Shown here piece after piece: positions 8,287 through 16,286 of a stretch of DNA of 29,953 bases. Each line of letters begins with the position of its first letter. The stretch's first letter is position 1. The notes below the pieces were generated by a model. That model saw only the letters and a list, made by a program, of their open reading frames with translations, was not told where the DNA came from and searched no databases. The position numbers were made by a program, and so were the translations under genes. Where the stretch lies: assembly GCA_041302975.1 (NCBI GenBank), contig JBFYQC010000240.1, positions 1 to 29,953 on the forward strand, in the 5' to 3' direction. The DNA comes from UBA6183 sp041302975. GTDB taxonomy: Bacteria > Bacteroidota > Bacteroidia > UKL13-3.

Positions 8287-8322
8287 AAAGCCCGATTGTA
8301 GTTTAGAATCTAATCGGGCTTT
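8287..8322 (+). terminator. Perfect 11-bp hairpin between atpE and atpF
   Basis: AAAGCCCGATT (8287-8297) pairs exactly with AATCGGGCTTT (8312-8322) around a 14-base loop, followed by the weak pyrimidine run CTTTTCC. It resembles an intrinsic terminator without a proper T-tract and lies inside the atp operon, so partial termination or protection of the atpB-E message end are the likely effects. Confidence 0.6.
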
Positions 8323-8370
8323 CTTTTCCGATTTTAAAAACATCACAAACAGAAAAAAGAATTTTTACGT

Positions 8371-8865
8371 ATGGAATTAGTTACACCCAGCATAGGATTA
8401 GTAGTTTGGTCTACATTATCGTTTCTTATTTTAATGTTTTTGTTAACCAAGTTTGCTTGGAAACCAATTACAGCAGCATTAAAAGAACGTGAAGAAAGCA
8501 TTGAAGGTGCTTTGAAACAAGCAGAAGCTGCTCGTGAACAAATGCAGTTGTTGAAAAACGACAACGAACGTTTATTAAACGAAGCACGTGCAGAACGTGA
8601 TCTTTTATTGAAAGAAGCCAGCGAAATGAAAGATCAAATTTTAGCGAAAGCCAAAAACGATGCCAAATCAGAAGGCGATAAAATGATAGCCGCTGCTAAA
8701 GATGCTATTGAGCGTGAAAAACTAAATGCGATGAACGAATTAAAGTCGCAAGTAGCTGTTTTATCTATTGATATGGCAGAAAAAGTATTACGCAAACAAT
8801 TGGCAGATCGTGGCCAACAAGAAGCGTTTGTAAACGAAAACTTAAAATCAATTAGCTTAAACTAA
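8371..8865 (+). CDS. atpF: ATP synthase Fo subunit b
   Basis: A 164-residue peripheral-stalk subunit. One membrane helix near the N terminus (about 8-27, ending LLTKFAWKPI) is followed by a long uninterrupted charged helix (EREESIEGALKQAEAAREQ onward) that dimerises and binds delta. Length and architecture are normal for the family. Gene order (c, b, delta, alpha) confirms identity, and the stop is one base before the atpH ATG. Confidence 0.95.
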   Translation: MELVTPSIGLVVWSTLSFLILMFLLTKFAWKPITAALKEREESIEGALKQAEAAREQMQLLKNDNERLLNEARAERDLLLKEASEMKDQILAKAKNDAKSEGDKMIAAAKDAIEREKLNAMNELKSQVAVLSIDMAEKVLRKQLADRGQQEAFVNENLKSISLN

Positions 8866-8866
8866 C

Positions 8867-9418
8867 ATGTCAGAATACAGGGTAGCCGCCAGATATGCTA
8901 AGTCAATACTAGACTTATCTATTGAGCAAAAGAGCCTTGATGCCGTTTTGAGCGACATGCAAACTTTTGCTAACATAGTATCGAACAGTGGCGACATGCG
9001 CAACTTATTAGCAAGTCCAATAGTTCCGGGCGATAAAAAATTTGCCGTATTAAAACACTTGTTCGAGAAACAATTTCAACCATTAACCATCAAGTTTTTT
9101 GACATTATAATACGTAAAAAACGTGAAGGATTTTTAGGTGCAATTGCCAAAGGTTTTGTTGAACAATATAACGAGTTAAATAACATTGCTAATGCAAGTA
9201 TTAAATCGGCTATAACGTTGAGCGAAGCTGTAATAAATGAAATTAAAGGACATATTGAAAGCCAAACAGGCAAAAAAATAAATATATCGGCAACCGTTGA
9301 CCCTAACTTAATTGGTGGTTTGGTGGTGCAGGTAGAAGACAAGTTATTTGATGCAAGTGTTGCAGGAAAACTTGGCAAGCTTAAACAAGAATTATTAAAC
9401 AGTTACATTTCTAAATAA
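8867..9418 (+). CDS. atpH: ATP synthase F1 subunit delta
   Basis: A 183-residue OSCP/delta subunit linking the b stalk to the top of F1. It begins VAARYAKSILDLSIEQ, the conserved N-terminal helix, has a middle section ILASPIV-like (LLASPIVPGDKKFAVL), and ends with the family block DPNLIGGLVVQVEDKLFDASV plus a helix of Leu/Lys spacing. Normal length. Starts one base after atpF and ends 8 bases before atpA, so it is translated within the same cluster. Confidence 0.95.
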   Translation: MSEYRVAARYAKSILDLSIEQKSLDAVLSDMQTFANIVSNSGDMRNLLASPIVPGDKKFAVLKHLFEKQFQPLTIKFFDIIIRKKREGFLGAIAKGFVEQYNELNNIANASIKSAITLSEAVINEIKGHIESQTGKKINISATVDPNLIGGLVVQVEDKLFDASVAGKLGKLKQELLNSYISK

Positions 9419-9426
9419 AACAATTT

Positions 9427-11007
9427 ATGGTAGAGATCAGACCTGATGAGGTATCTGCAATCATTAGAGAGCAACTCAGCAGCTTTAAATCAGAAGCTGA
9501 ATTAGAAGAAGTAGGTACCGTGCTACAAGTGGGCGATGGTATTGCTCGTATTTACGGCTTAACCAAAGTTCAAAGTGGTGAATTAGTTGAATTTGCAAAC
9601 GGTGTACAAGCCATTGTACTTAACTTAGAAGAAGACAACGTAGGAGCGGTATTACTTGGTTCATCAGATTCAATTGTTGAAGGTGATACCGTAAAACGTA
9701 CTGGACGTATAGCATCTATTAAAGTAGGTGAAGGTATGTTAGGTCGCGTTGTAAATACTTTAGGTTTCGCAATTGATGGCAAAGGGCCTATTACGGGCGA
9801 TTTATATGAAATGCCTTTAGAGCGTAAGGCTCCTGGTGTTATTTACCGCGAACCGGTTAAAGAACCTCTTCAAACAGGTATTAAAGCTATTGATGCGATG
9901 ATTCCAATTGGACGAGGACAACGTGAATTAGTTATTGGTGATCGTCAAACAGGTAAAACAGCTGTTTGTATTGATACCATCATTAATCAGAAAGAATTTT
10001 ATGATGCAGGTAAGCCTGTATATTGTATTTATGTAGCAATTGGACAAAAAGCTTCTACTGTTGCCCAAGTGGTAAAAACTTTAGAAGAAAAAGGTGCAAT
10101 GCCATACACCGTTGTTGTTTCAGCTACATCATCAGATCCGGCTCCGATGCAGTTCTTTGCCCCTATGGGTGGTGCAGCAATTGGTGAGTTCTTCCGCGAT
10201 ACCGGTCGCCCTGCATTAATTGTTTATGATGATTTATCAAAACAAGCCGTGGCCTACCGTGAGGTTTCATTGTTATTAAAACGCCCTCCAGGACGTGAAG
10301 CATATCCAGGTGATGTGTTTTACCTACACAGCCGTTTATTGGAAAGAGCTGCGAAAATTAATGCTACAGATAGCATTGCTCAAGCCATGAATGATATCCC
10401 ACCTTCAATTAAGCATTTAGTAAAAGGAGGAGGCTCGTTAACAGCATTACCAATTATCGAAACACAAGCGGGTGACGTATCAGCATACATTCCTACTAAC
10501 GTAATTTCGATTACTGATGGTCAGATATTCTTAGAGTCGAACTTATTTAACTCTGGTGTTCGTCCGGCTATTAACGTTGGTATTTCGGTATCTCGTGTGG
10601 GTGGTAACGCTCAAATTAAATCCATGAAAAAAGTAGCGGGTACTTTAAAGTTAGATCAAGCTCAATACCGCGAGTTAGAGGCTTTCTCTAAATTTGGTTC
10701 TGACTTAGATGCTGCAACAAAAGCAGTATTAGCAAAAGGTGCACGTAACGTGGAAATTTTGAAACAAGGTCAGTTCTCTCCATTAACAGTTGAGAAACAA
10801 GTTGCTATTATTTATTTAGGAACTAAAGGTTTATTAAACAACATTCCGGTAAATAAAGTACGTGAGTTTGAAGCCGATTTTCACCAGTTTATGGAAGCCA
10901 AACACAGCAATATTTTAGCTGAGTTGAAAAAAGGTAACCTAAGCGATGAAGTTACCAATACCATTGAGTCGGTAGCTAAAGATTTATCAGCAAAATATAG
11001 CGCGTAA
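9427..11007 (+). CDS. atpA: ATP synthase F1 subunit alpha
   Basis: A 526-residue subunit of the F1 head. The N-terminal beta barrel (about 25-95) is followed by the nucleotide-binding domain with Walker A GDRQTGKT (171-178), Walker B LIVYDD (264-269) and the signature SNLFNSGVRPAINVGISVSR (371-390) whose Arg390 corresponds to the arginine finger that reaches into the beta catalytic site. A helical C-terminal domain completes it. Alpha binds ATP without hydrolysing it. The catalytic beta and the epsilon genes are absent from this cluster, as is common in Bacteroidota. Confidence 0.98.
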   Translation: MVEIRPDEVSAIIREQLSSFKSEAELEEVGTVLQVGDGIARIYGLTKVQSGELVEFANGVQAIVLNLEEDNVGAVLLGSSDSIVEGDTVKRTGRIASIKVGEGMLGRVVNTLGFAIDGKGPITGDLYEMPLERKAPGVIYREPVKEPLQTGIKAIDAMIPIGRGQRELVIGDRQTGKTAVCIDTIINQKEFYDAGKPVYCIYVAIGQKASTVAQVVKTLEEKGAMPYTVVVSATSSDPAPMQFFAPMGGAAIGEFFRDTGRPALIVYDDLSKQAVAYREVSLLLKRPPGREAYPGDVFYLHSRLLERAAKINATDSIAQAMNDIPPSIKHLVKGGGSLTALPIIETQAGDVSAYIPTNVISITDGQIFLESNLFNSGVRPAINVGISVSRVGGNAQIKSMKKVAGTLKLDQAQYRELEAFSKFGSDLDAATKAVLAKGARNVEILKQGQFSPLTVEKQVAIIYLGTKGLLNNIPVNKVREFEADFHQFMEAKHSNILAELKKGNLSDEVTNTIESVAKDLSAKYSA

Positions 11008-11028
11008 GCGTTTAGAAAATAGTTGACA

Positions 11029-11066
11029 GTAGCCGGTTGATTTGTTAAACCACTTCAACCGGTTAC
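11029..11066 (+). other. 12-bp hairpin between atpA and atpG
   Basis: GTAGCCGGTTGA (11029-11040) pairs with TCAACCGGTTAC (11055-11066), with one G-U pair, around a 14-base loop. No T-tract follows, so it is unlikely to be a terminator; a role in message stability or in spacing translation of atpG is possible. Confidence 0.5.
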
Positions 11067-11090
11067 ATCATCAACAAATCATCATTAAAA

Positions 11091-11969
11091 ATGGCAAATT
11101 TAAAAGAAGTACGTACACGTATCACTTCGGTTACATCAACCCAGCAAATTACCAAAGCGATGAAGCTGGTAAGTGCTACCAAATTGCGCAGGGCTCAGAA
11201 TGCCATTATTCAGATGCGCCCTTATGCCGAAAAACTAAACGGTATCTTAGGCAACTTAGCCGATAGCGTAGAAGTAGATTCGTTAAAGGTATATTTTGAA
11301 CCGCGCGAGGTAAAAAACATCTTATTGGTTGTAATTACAAGCGATAGAGGTTTATGTGGTGGTTTTAATAGTAGCGTAATTAAACTTGCTAACTCTTTAG
11401 TTAAAGAAAAATATGCCGATAAAAACATCACCATATTACCTGTAGGTAAAAAAGGTGGTGAGTTTTTTGCAAAAACAAATGCTAATATAGACTATACTTT
11501 CCGCGATACGTTTTTAAACCTAAGTGGTGAAGCAGGTTTCAATATTGGTGAGTTTTTGCTTGAAGCATATAAAAGCAAAAAATTTGATGCCATTGAATTG
11601 GTTTACAACCAATTTAAAAACGCAGCTACTTTAATTTTAACCAACGAACCGTTTTTACCTATTAACGTAAATAACTTTAGTGTTAAAGCAAAAGATGGCA
11701 AAAAAAATGATTACATTTTTGAACCATCTAATGTTGAGATATTGGAAGAGTTGATTCCAAGAATTTTAAAAACACAATTATATCGTGCATTACTTGATTC
11801 TTTTGCATCAGAGCATGGCGCTCGTATGGTAGCAATGGATAAAGCAACAGAAAATGCGGGTGACTTATTAAAAAGTTTAAAAGTAGAATATAACCGTGCC
11901 CGTCAAGCTGCAATTACTACAGAGATTTCTGAAATTGTAAGTGGTGCTGCTGCACAAAGCGCTGGTTAA
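11091..11969 (+). CDS. atpG: ATP synthase F1 subunit gamma
   Basis: A 292-residue central-shaft subunit. The N-terminal helix has the family block TRITSVTSTQQITKAMKLVSA and LRRAQ, a Rossmann-like middle carries ITSDRGLCGGFNSSV, and the C-terminal helix has ASEHGARMVAMDKATENA followed by NRARQAAITTEISEIV. These N- and C-terminal helices form the rotating coiled coil. Complete and of normal length. Last gene of the operon; a strong terminator begins 27 bases after the stop. Confidence 0.97.
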   Translation: MANLKEVRTRITSVTSTQQITKAMKLVSATKLRRAQNAIIQMRPYAEKLNGILGNLADSVEVDSLKVYFEPREVKNILLVVITSDRGLCGGFNSSVIKLANSLVKEKYADKNITILPVGKKGGEFFAKTNANIDYTFRDTFLNLSGEAGFNIGEFLLEAYKSKKFDAIELVYNQFKNAATLILTNEPFLPINVNNFSVKAKDGKKNDYIFEPSNVEILEELIPRILKTQLYRALLDSFASEHGARMVAMDKATENAGDLLKSLKVEYNRARQAAITTEISEIVSGAAAQSAG

Positions 11970-11996
11970 TACTATTATTTTTTTTAAATCTTATTT

Positions 11997-12028
11997 AAAC
12001 GCTGTGGTATTACCTCAGCGTTTTTTTT
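11997..12028 (+). terminator. Intrinsic terminator of the atp operon
   Basis: AAACGCTG (11997-12004) pairs with CAGCGTTT (12016-12023); a small inner GGT/ACC pairing tightens the loop, and eight T residues follow (12021-12028). Position directly after atpG makes this a confident operon end. Confidence 0.85.
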
Positions 12029-12079
12029 ATGTTTAGATTTAAAAAACTCACTTGTTTATTTTACAATCAGTTTAGATAT

Positions 12080-12111
12080 TTTGTTCTTACTTCATTCTTT
12101 TTTTATATTTT
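12080..12111 (+). promoter_or_regulatory. Promoter for the TPR sensor kinase gene
   Basis: TTTG (12080-12083), a 20-base spacer and TATATTTT (12104-12111), one mismatch from TAnnTTTG. It lies between the atp terminator and the ATG at 12152 and supports that ATG over the upstream in-frame ATG at 12029. Confidence 0.5.
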
Positions 12112-12151
12112 ATGTAGCATCAGTTATATTGGAAGACCTAATCTTATCAAA

Positions 12152-14056
12152 ATGAAATTTTTATTTGTTTCTATCGCTTGCTTATTAACGTTAATAGCAA
12201 AGTCAATATCTATTGACAGTTTACAACAAGTTCTAATCACTCAAACTGATACTAACAAAGTAAAAACACTAAATGAGCTTTGTTTCGCAATGGTGTTTGA
12301 TGATGTAAAACAGGCTAAAGTATATGGATTTATAGCACTAGAAAATGCAGAAAAAATTGAATACAAGATGGGGGCTGCTAAGGCTTGTATACGAATTGGA
12401 ATTGCTTATGATGTATCAAGTCAATTTGATAGCTGTATTTACTTTTATAATAAAGCGTTAGATATATACAATGCTATAAACGACAATAAGGGCAAAGCCA
12501 GTGCTTTAAATAACTTAGCAATGGTATACAATAACCAAGGTTTATATGACAAAGCTGTTAAACTATATTTTGAAGCATTAAGGGCATTTGAAACACTAAA
12601 AGACACTTTAGGACAAGCTAATACATTAAACAATATTGCTGTTTTGTATAATGATACTTATAAAAGCAAGTTAGCGCTCAAATATGCTAATCAAGCATTG
12701 AAACTTTATCAAGCAGTTAATCATAAAAAAGGTATTGCAGCCGTATACACTAATATTTCGCTAGGATATGGACATAGAAATAGTGATTCAATGATTTATT
12801 TTGCTCAAAAATCAATTGCTTTAAAAAAGGAGTTGAATGATCAATACGGTTTAGGTATTTCTTACAATGATTTAGGGTTAGCTTTTAACCATTTGAAAAA
12901 AAACGATTCTGCTTTATATTATCTAAATAAATCAATTGAGGTTAAAACCAAATTTAATGATAGATTCGGAATGGCATCTGTACTAATAAATAGGGCAAAC
13001 TCCTATTTGGAAATGAATAATTTTCAAGCACAATTTAACGATCTGATTAAGGCATACCAATTGGCCAAAGAAGTTAAAAGCTATAGATTATTGACCCGCT
13101 CAACCCATGCAATTTCTATTTGCTACAATAGGCAAAAAAATTACCAAAAAGCTTTTGAGTATTTAAACCTATTTACGTTTTTCAAAGACTCATTGTTTAA
13201 TGAAGTAACAACAAAACAAATTAACGAATTAGAAGCACGTTATCAATCAGAAAAAAAGGACCTTGAAATAGAAAATAAAAATCTAGAATTACTAAAAACA
13301 TCAGCTCTATTAGGTAAAAAAAGAACCCAATTACTATTACTAATTGCCATTTTTATAACATTTTTATTAGCAGGTCTTTTGTTCTATATTACCTACAACA
13401 ATAAGCAAAAACAAAAAGCCATAGAACAACAAATAGAACAAGAACAACTGCGTAACATTGCTGTAATAACAGCAGAAGATGAGGAGCGTAAGCGTATTGC
13501 CAAAGACTTACATGATGGCGCTGGCCAGCAGTTATCAGCTATAAAAATGAACCTTTCTGCTGTGGCGCATAAAGATCCCAACAAAAGTTTAAACAATATT
13601 ATGGCTCAGCTTGATGATGCAGTTAGGGAAGTAAGAAATGTATCGCATATGATGATGCCTTCAATTTTATTAAGCAATGGCATTATTGAAGCGATAAAGG
13701 ACTTAGCTTTTAAAATAAACCAAAGTAAAAAATTAACTATTAACACCAAGTTTGTAGATTTAACTAATGATATAGATGAAAAAATTCAAACCACTTTGTA
13801 CAGAATTGTGCAGGAGTGTTTTAATAACATAATAAAACACGCACACGCTTCTGATGTAAATGTGCAACTTATTCAACACACAAATCATCTTACACTTATG
13901 ATTGAAGATAATGGGAAAGGATTTAATCCTAACAATAAGCAATTTGGTATGGGCTTAAGAAACATTGAGAGCAGGGTTTTATACATAAATGGTATATTGC
14001 ATATTGATTCCAGTCCTGGTAACGGTACAACCATTACCATAGATGTAGATCGATAA
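12152..14056 (+). CDS. TPR-domain sensor histidine kinase (NarL/DesK-type)
   Basis: 634 residues from the chosen start. A signal-like segment (MKFLFVSIACLLTLIAKSIS) leads to a periplasmic block of tetratricopeptide repeats (about 60-330, with ASALNNLAMVYNNQGLYDKAVKLY), one membrane helix (about 392-413), a short coiled coil and a HisKA_3 dimerisation domain with RKRIAKDLHDGAGQQLSAIK (phospho-acceptor His454). The ATPase domain has the N box QECFNNIIKHA and EDNGKGFNPNNKQFGMGL. Kinases of this class usually phosphorylate LuxR/NarL-type regulators, but none is adjacent. The frame can be extended to an ATG at 12029 that touches the T-tract of the atp terminator; the promoter and signal peptide argue for 12152. 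Next gene starts 7 bases later. Confidence 0.85.
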   Translation: MKFLFVSIACLLTLIAKSISIDSLQQVLITQTDTNKVKTLNELCFAMVFDDVKQAKVYGFIALENAEKIEYKMGAAKACIRIGIAYDVSSQFDSCIYFYNKALDIYNAINDNKGKASALNNLAMVYNNQGLYDKAVKLYFEALRAFETLKDTLGQANTLNNIAVLYNDTYKSKLALKYANQALKLYQAVNHKKGIAAVYTNISLGYGHRNSDSMIYFAQKSIALKKELNDQYGLGISYNDLGLAFNHLKKNDSALYYLNKSIEVKTKFNDRFGMASVLINRANSYLEMNNFQAQFNDLIKAYQLAKEVKSYRLLTRSTHAISICYNRQKNYQKAFEYLNLFTFFKDSLFNEVTTKQINELEARYQSEKKDLEIENKNLELLKTSALLGKKRTQLLLLIAIFITFLLAGLLFYITYNNKQKQKAIEQQIEQEQLRNIAVITAEDEERKRIAKDLHDGAGQQLSAIKMNLSAVAHKDPNKSLNNIMAQLDDAVREVRNVSHMMMPSILLSNGIIEAIKDLAFKINQSKKLTINTKFVDLTNDIDEKIQTTLYRIVQECFNNIIKHAHASDVNVQLIQHTNHLTLMIEDNGKGFNPNNKQFGMGLRNIESRVLYINGILHIDSSPGNGTTITIDVDR

Positions 14057-14063
14057 TTTCGCT

Positions 14064-14951
14064 ATGAAAAATTATATTACACTGGCATTAATAATCATTG
14101 TTGTTTTTAACACTAAAGCTCAGGATTTAATTATAAAAACTAATGGCGATAGTATTCCTTGTAAAATAAAGGAACTCGGAGCTTTATATATAAGTTATTA
14201 TTACAACAATAGTGGCATTGTTACTCCAGGCAATATAGCTACACAACAAGTTAAAACTTTTCATTACAATGTACTTCCTGTAGATTCTGTTTTTTTTAAA
14301 AAAAACAGAAAAGTAAATTTTAATTCAGGCGAGGGATTTTACCTGTCTGCAAGTATTGGTTTAGGCTACTTAGTTGCGCCTTTACCAAATGTTTATATAC
14401 CAGATTTTTATAAAGAATACTTAACTGAATTACGTTCTGGAACATCATATTATTTAAGTGGATTTTACTTTTTTAACGAGCGTTTAGGTGTAGGTTTAAA
14501 TTACGGGAATTTTAATACCCAAAATAAAATTGACCAAGTTGTTGTGTATACCAACACTGATACGCTTATTGGCCCGCTATCTGATAACATTAAAACACAT
14601 TACATAGCCCCTACCTTATATTTAAAGTTTGGCAATACCAAGCAAACCGTTTTACCCATGATAGCTGTTGGTTTAGGATATACTAATTATGTTAATGATG
14701 CTAGTTTAGCTATCCCATTTAAAATAGAATCATCAACAATAGGATTTCATTTACAAGGTATTTTAGATTTAAATACGGGGTACAATATGGCATTAAGTTT
14801 AAAGGCTGGTATTTATTCAGGTTCTTTAACTAAAGCCAAGATAACAGATGTAAATGCCCAAACAACCCAGACTGTATCTTATAACGAACCTGATAATATT
14901 TCTAGAATTGATTTGCATGTTGGGCTTAGGTATAAATTGGGGAATAATTAA
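14064..14951 (+). CDS. Secreted protein, probable outer-membrane beta-barrel
   Basis: 295 residues with a cleavable signal peptide (MKNYITLALIIIVVFNTKAQ). A short N-terminal module (LIIKTNGDSIPCKIKELGALYISYYY) resembles the strand-rich region preceding many Bacteroidota barrel proteins. The rest alternates hydrophobic and polar residues with aromatic girdles (GEGFYLSASIGLGYL, LYLKFGNTKQ, ALSLKAGIYSG) and ends LRYKLGNN, consistent with an 8- to 10-stranded barrel. I do not recognise a specific family. It follows the sensor kinase by 7 bases and is probably cotranscribed, so it may be an envelope component that the kinase senses or controls. A T8A8 palindrome lies in its coding sequence at 14285-14310. 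Confidence 0.75.
   Translation: MKNYITLALIIIVVFNTKAQDLIIKTNGDSIPCKIKELGALYISYYYNNSGIVTPGNIATQQVKTFHYNVLPVDSVFFKKNRKVNFNSGEGFYLSASIGLGYLVAPLPNVYIPDFYKEYLTELRSGTSYYLSGFYFFNERLGVGLNYGNFNTQNKIDQVVVYTNTDTLIGPLSDNIKTHYIAPTLYLKFGNTKQTVLPMIAVGLGYTNYVNDASLAIPFKIESSTIGFHLQGILDLNTGYNMALSLKAGIYSGSLTKAKITDVNAQTTQTVSYNEPDNISRIDLHVGLRYKLGNN
14285..14310. repeat. Perfect 26-bp palindrome with T8A8 centre, inside a gene
   Basis: TTCTG, eight T, eight A, then CAGAA: a perfect self-complementary run with no loop. It encodes Ser-Val-Phe-Phe-Lys-Lys-Asn-Arg in the barrel-like protein and includes the slippery heptamer A AAA AAC in the reading frame. Confidence 0.7.
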
Positions 14952-14985
14952 CTTTGCTCTAATTGTATAAAAAACTCCACTATTA

Positions 14986-15861
14986 GTGAAAAAGAGACTT
15001 GCATTTATTATCAACCCAATTTCAGGTGGCATCTCCAAAGAGGGATTTCCTATGCTGGTTGATAAACACATCAATAAAAACATTTTTGATTGCGATCTAT
15101 TCTATACGCAATCAACGGAGCATAATAAAGATTTGGCCAAATCTTGTGTAGCGCAACAATACGATGCCATAATAGCTGTTGGTGGTGATGGCACCATCAA
15201 TAATACAGCAAAATACGTTGCAGGAACAGATATTACCTTTGGTATTATACCAGTAGGCTCGGGTAATGGGTTAGCACGACACCTACATTTAAGTATGAAT
15301 CAAGAAGAAGCGCTTAAAGCAATAAATAAGTTTGATTACACTTACATGGATACTGGACTTGCCAACAATGAGTTTTTTTTAAATGTTGCTGGTGTTGGTT
15401 TTGATGCGCATGTAAGCTGGATGTTTGCAAATGCCCCAAAAAGAGGCTTTTGGCAGTATACTAAAATTACTTTGTCTGAGTTTGCAAAATACAAATCTAG
15501 AAAGTATCAAATAAAAATTGATGGTAAAACCGTTTCTGAAGAAGCTTTTTTAGTTTGTGTGGCCAATGGCTCACAGTATGGTAACAATGCTTTTATCGCA
15601 CCAACTGCTGATATTAATGATGGTGTATTTGAGGTTACCATACTTAAACCTTTTAAAATTTATCAAATGCCAAGGCTTGGGGCTCGTATTTTCAATAAAA
15701 CGATTCATCAATCAGTCCATGTTAAAGTATTAAGTGGCAAAAATATTGTAATTGAAAGAGCGTTAACGGAAGTGGTAAATATAGATGGAGAGCCTGTTAT
15801 GATGGCACCTGTGATAGACATAAAAATAATTCCGGCTAATTTAAAAATTATTGTAGCATGA
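14986..15861 (+). CDS. Diacylglycerol/lipid kinase, YegS/BmrU family
   Basis: A 291-residue soluble kinase of the DAGK catalytic superfamily that phosphorylates diacylglycerol or related membrane lipids with ATP. The N-terminal lobe has IINPISGG (8-15), the nucleotide loop GGDGT (66-70) and PVGSGNGLARHL (89-100); FLNVAGVGFDAHV and VCVANGSQYGNNAFIAP follow in the beta-sandwich lobe. All expected motifs are intact. The start is GTG at 14986, the only in-frame start that keeps the first beta strand (KKRLAFIINP). The stop overlaps the next gene's ATG by four bases (ATGA), indicating translational coupling. The exact lipid substrate cannot be read from sequence. Confidence 0.9.
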   Translation: MKKRLAFIINPISGGISKEGFPMLVDKHINKNIFDCDLFYTQSTEHNKDLAKSCVAQQYDAIIAVGGDGTINNTAKYVAGTDITFGIIPVGSGNGLARHLHLSMNQEEALKAINKFDYTYMDTGLANNEFFLNVAGVGFDAHVSWMFANAPKRGFWQYTKITLSEFAKYKSRKYQIKIDGKTVSEEAFLVCVANGSQYGNNAFIAPTADINDGVFEVTILKPFKIYQMPRLGARIFNKTIHQSVHVKVLSGKNIVIERALTEVVNIDGEPVMMAPVIDIKIIPANLKIIVA

Positions 15862-16196
15862 GTTCTAAAAATAAAAATGGTGGTATGGTATATTCCACTA
15901 ATAGCGATTTTGATTTAGGTACATCAAGTGATGAAGAGTTTGAAACTTTACCTCCTCAACAACAACAATTAAAAGTTTACCTCGATAGAAAAGGAGGAAG
16001 TAAGTTAGTATCACGTATTAATGGATTTATAGGTAAAACAGACGACTTAAACGAATTAGGTTCCAACTTAAAAAAACATTGTGGAGGTGGTGGGAGTGTA
16101 AAAGATGAAGAAGTATTGATTCAGGGTGATCATAGAGATAAAATCGTTAGTTGGTTAATATCAAAAGGATACAAAGCAAAAAAAGCAGGAGGATAA
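15858..16196 (+). CDS. yciH: SUI1/eIF1-like translation factor (YciH family)
   Basis: A 112-residue protein whose C-terminal two thirds (about 35-108) is a SUI1 domain: LKVYLDRKGGSKLVSRINGF, then DLNELGSNLKKHCGGGGSVKDEEVLIQGDHRDKI and a final helix LISKGYKAKKAG. Members resemble eukaryotic eIF1 and bind the small ribosomal subunit; in bacteria they are thought to influence start-site fidelity. The N-terminal 35 residues are polar and acidic, probably disordered. The ATG overlaps the lipid kinase stop (ATGA), so both are made from one message. Length is normal for bacterial members. Confidence 0.92.
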   Translation: MSSKNKNGGMVYSTNSDFDLGTSSDEEFETLPPQQQQLKVYLDRKGGSKLVSRINGFIGKTDDLNELGSNLKKHCGGGGSVKDEEVLIQGDHRDKIVSWLISKGYKAKKAGG

Positions 16197-16207
16197 CCTA
16201 AAATATC

Positions 16208-16258
16208 CTTTAATGAGTTTTTAATGCATTTACCCGTTTGCTTTAATGCCTTTACATG
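16208..16258 (+). promoter_or_regulatory. Phased TTTAATG direct repeats upstream of response regulator
   Basis: TTTAATG occurs at 16209-16215, 16220-16226 and 16242-16248, that is with start spacings of 11 and 22 bases, and TTTACATG follows at 16251-16258. Spacing near one helical turn is what tandem-binding OmpR-family regulators use, so this may be the autoregulatory operator of the regulator starting at 16287. Confidence 0.4.
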
Positions 16259-16286
16259 ATATTCGTTTCAATAATAATTCCAACAA

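Noticed and set aside
11042..11266. Plus-strand frame overlapping the start of atpG
   Set aside because: It overlaps the conserved atpG N-terminus in another frame and starts within the intergenic hairpin; no domain is visible.
12029..12151. In-frame upstream extension of the TPR sensor kinase by 41 residues
   Set aside because: The upstream ATG abuts the T-tract of the atp terminator, a promoter-like sequence lies inside the extension, and the internal ATG at 12152 begins a good signal peptide.
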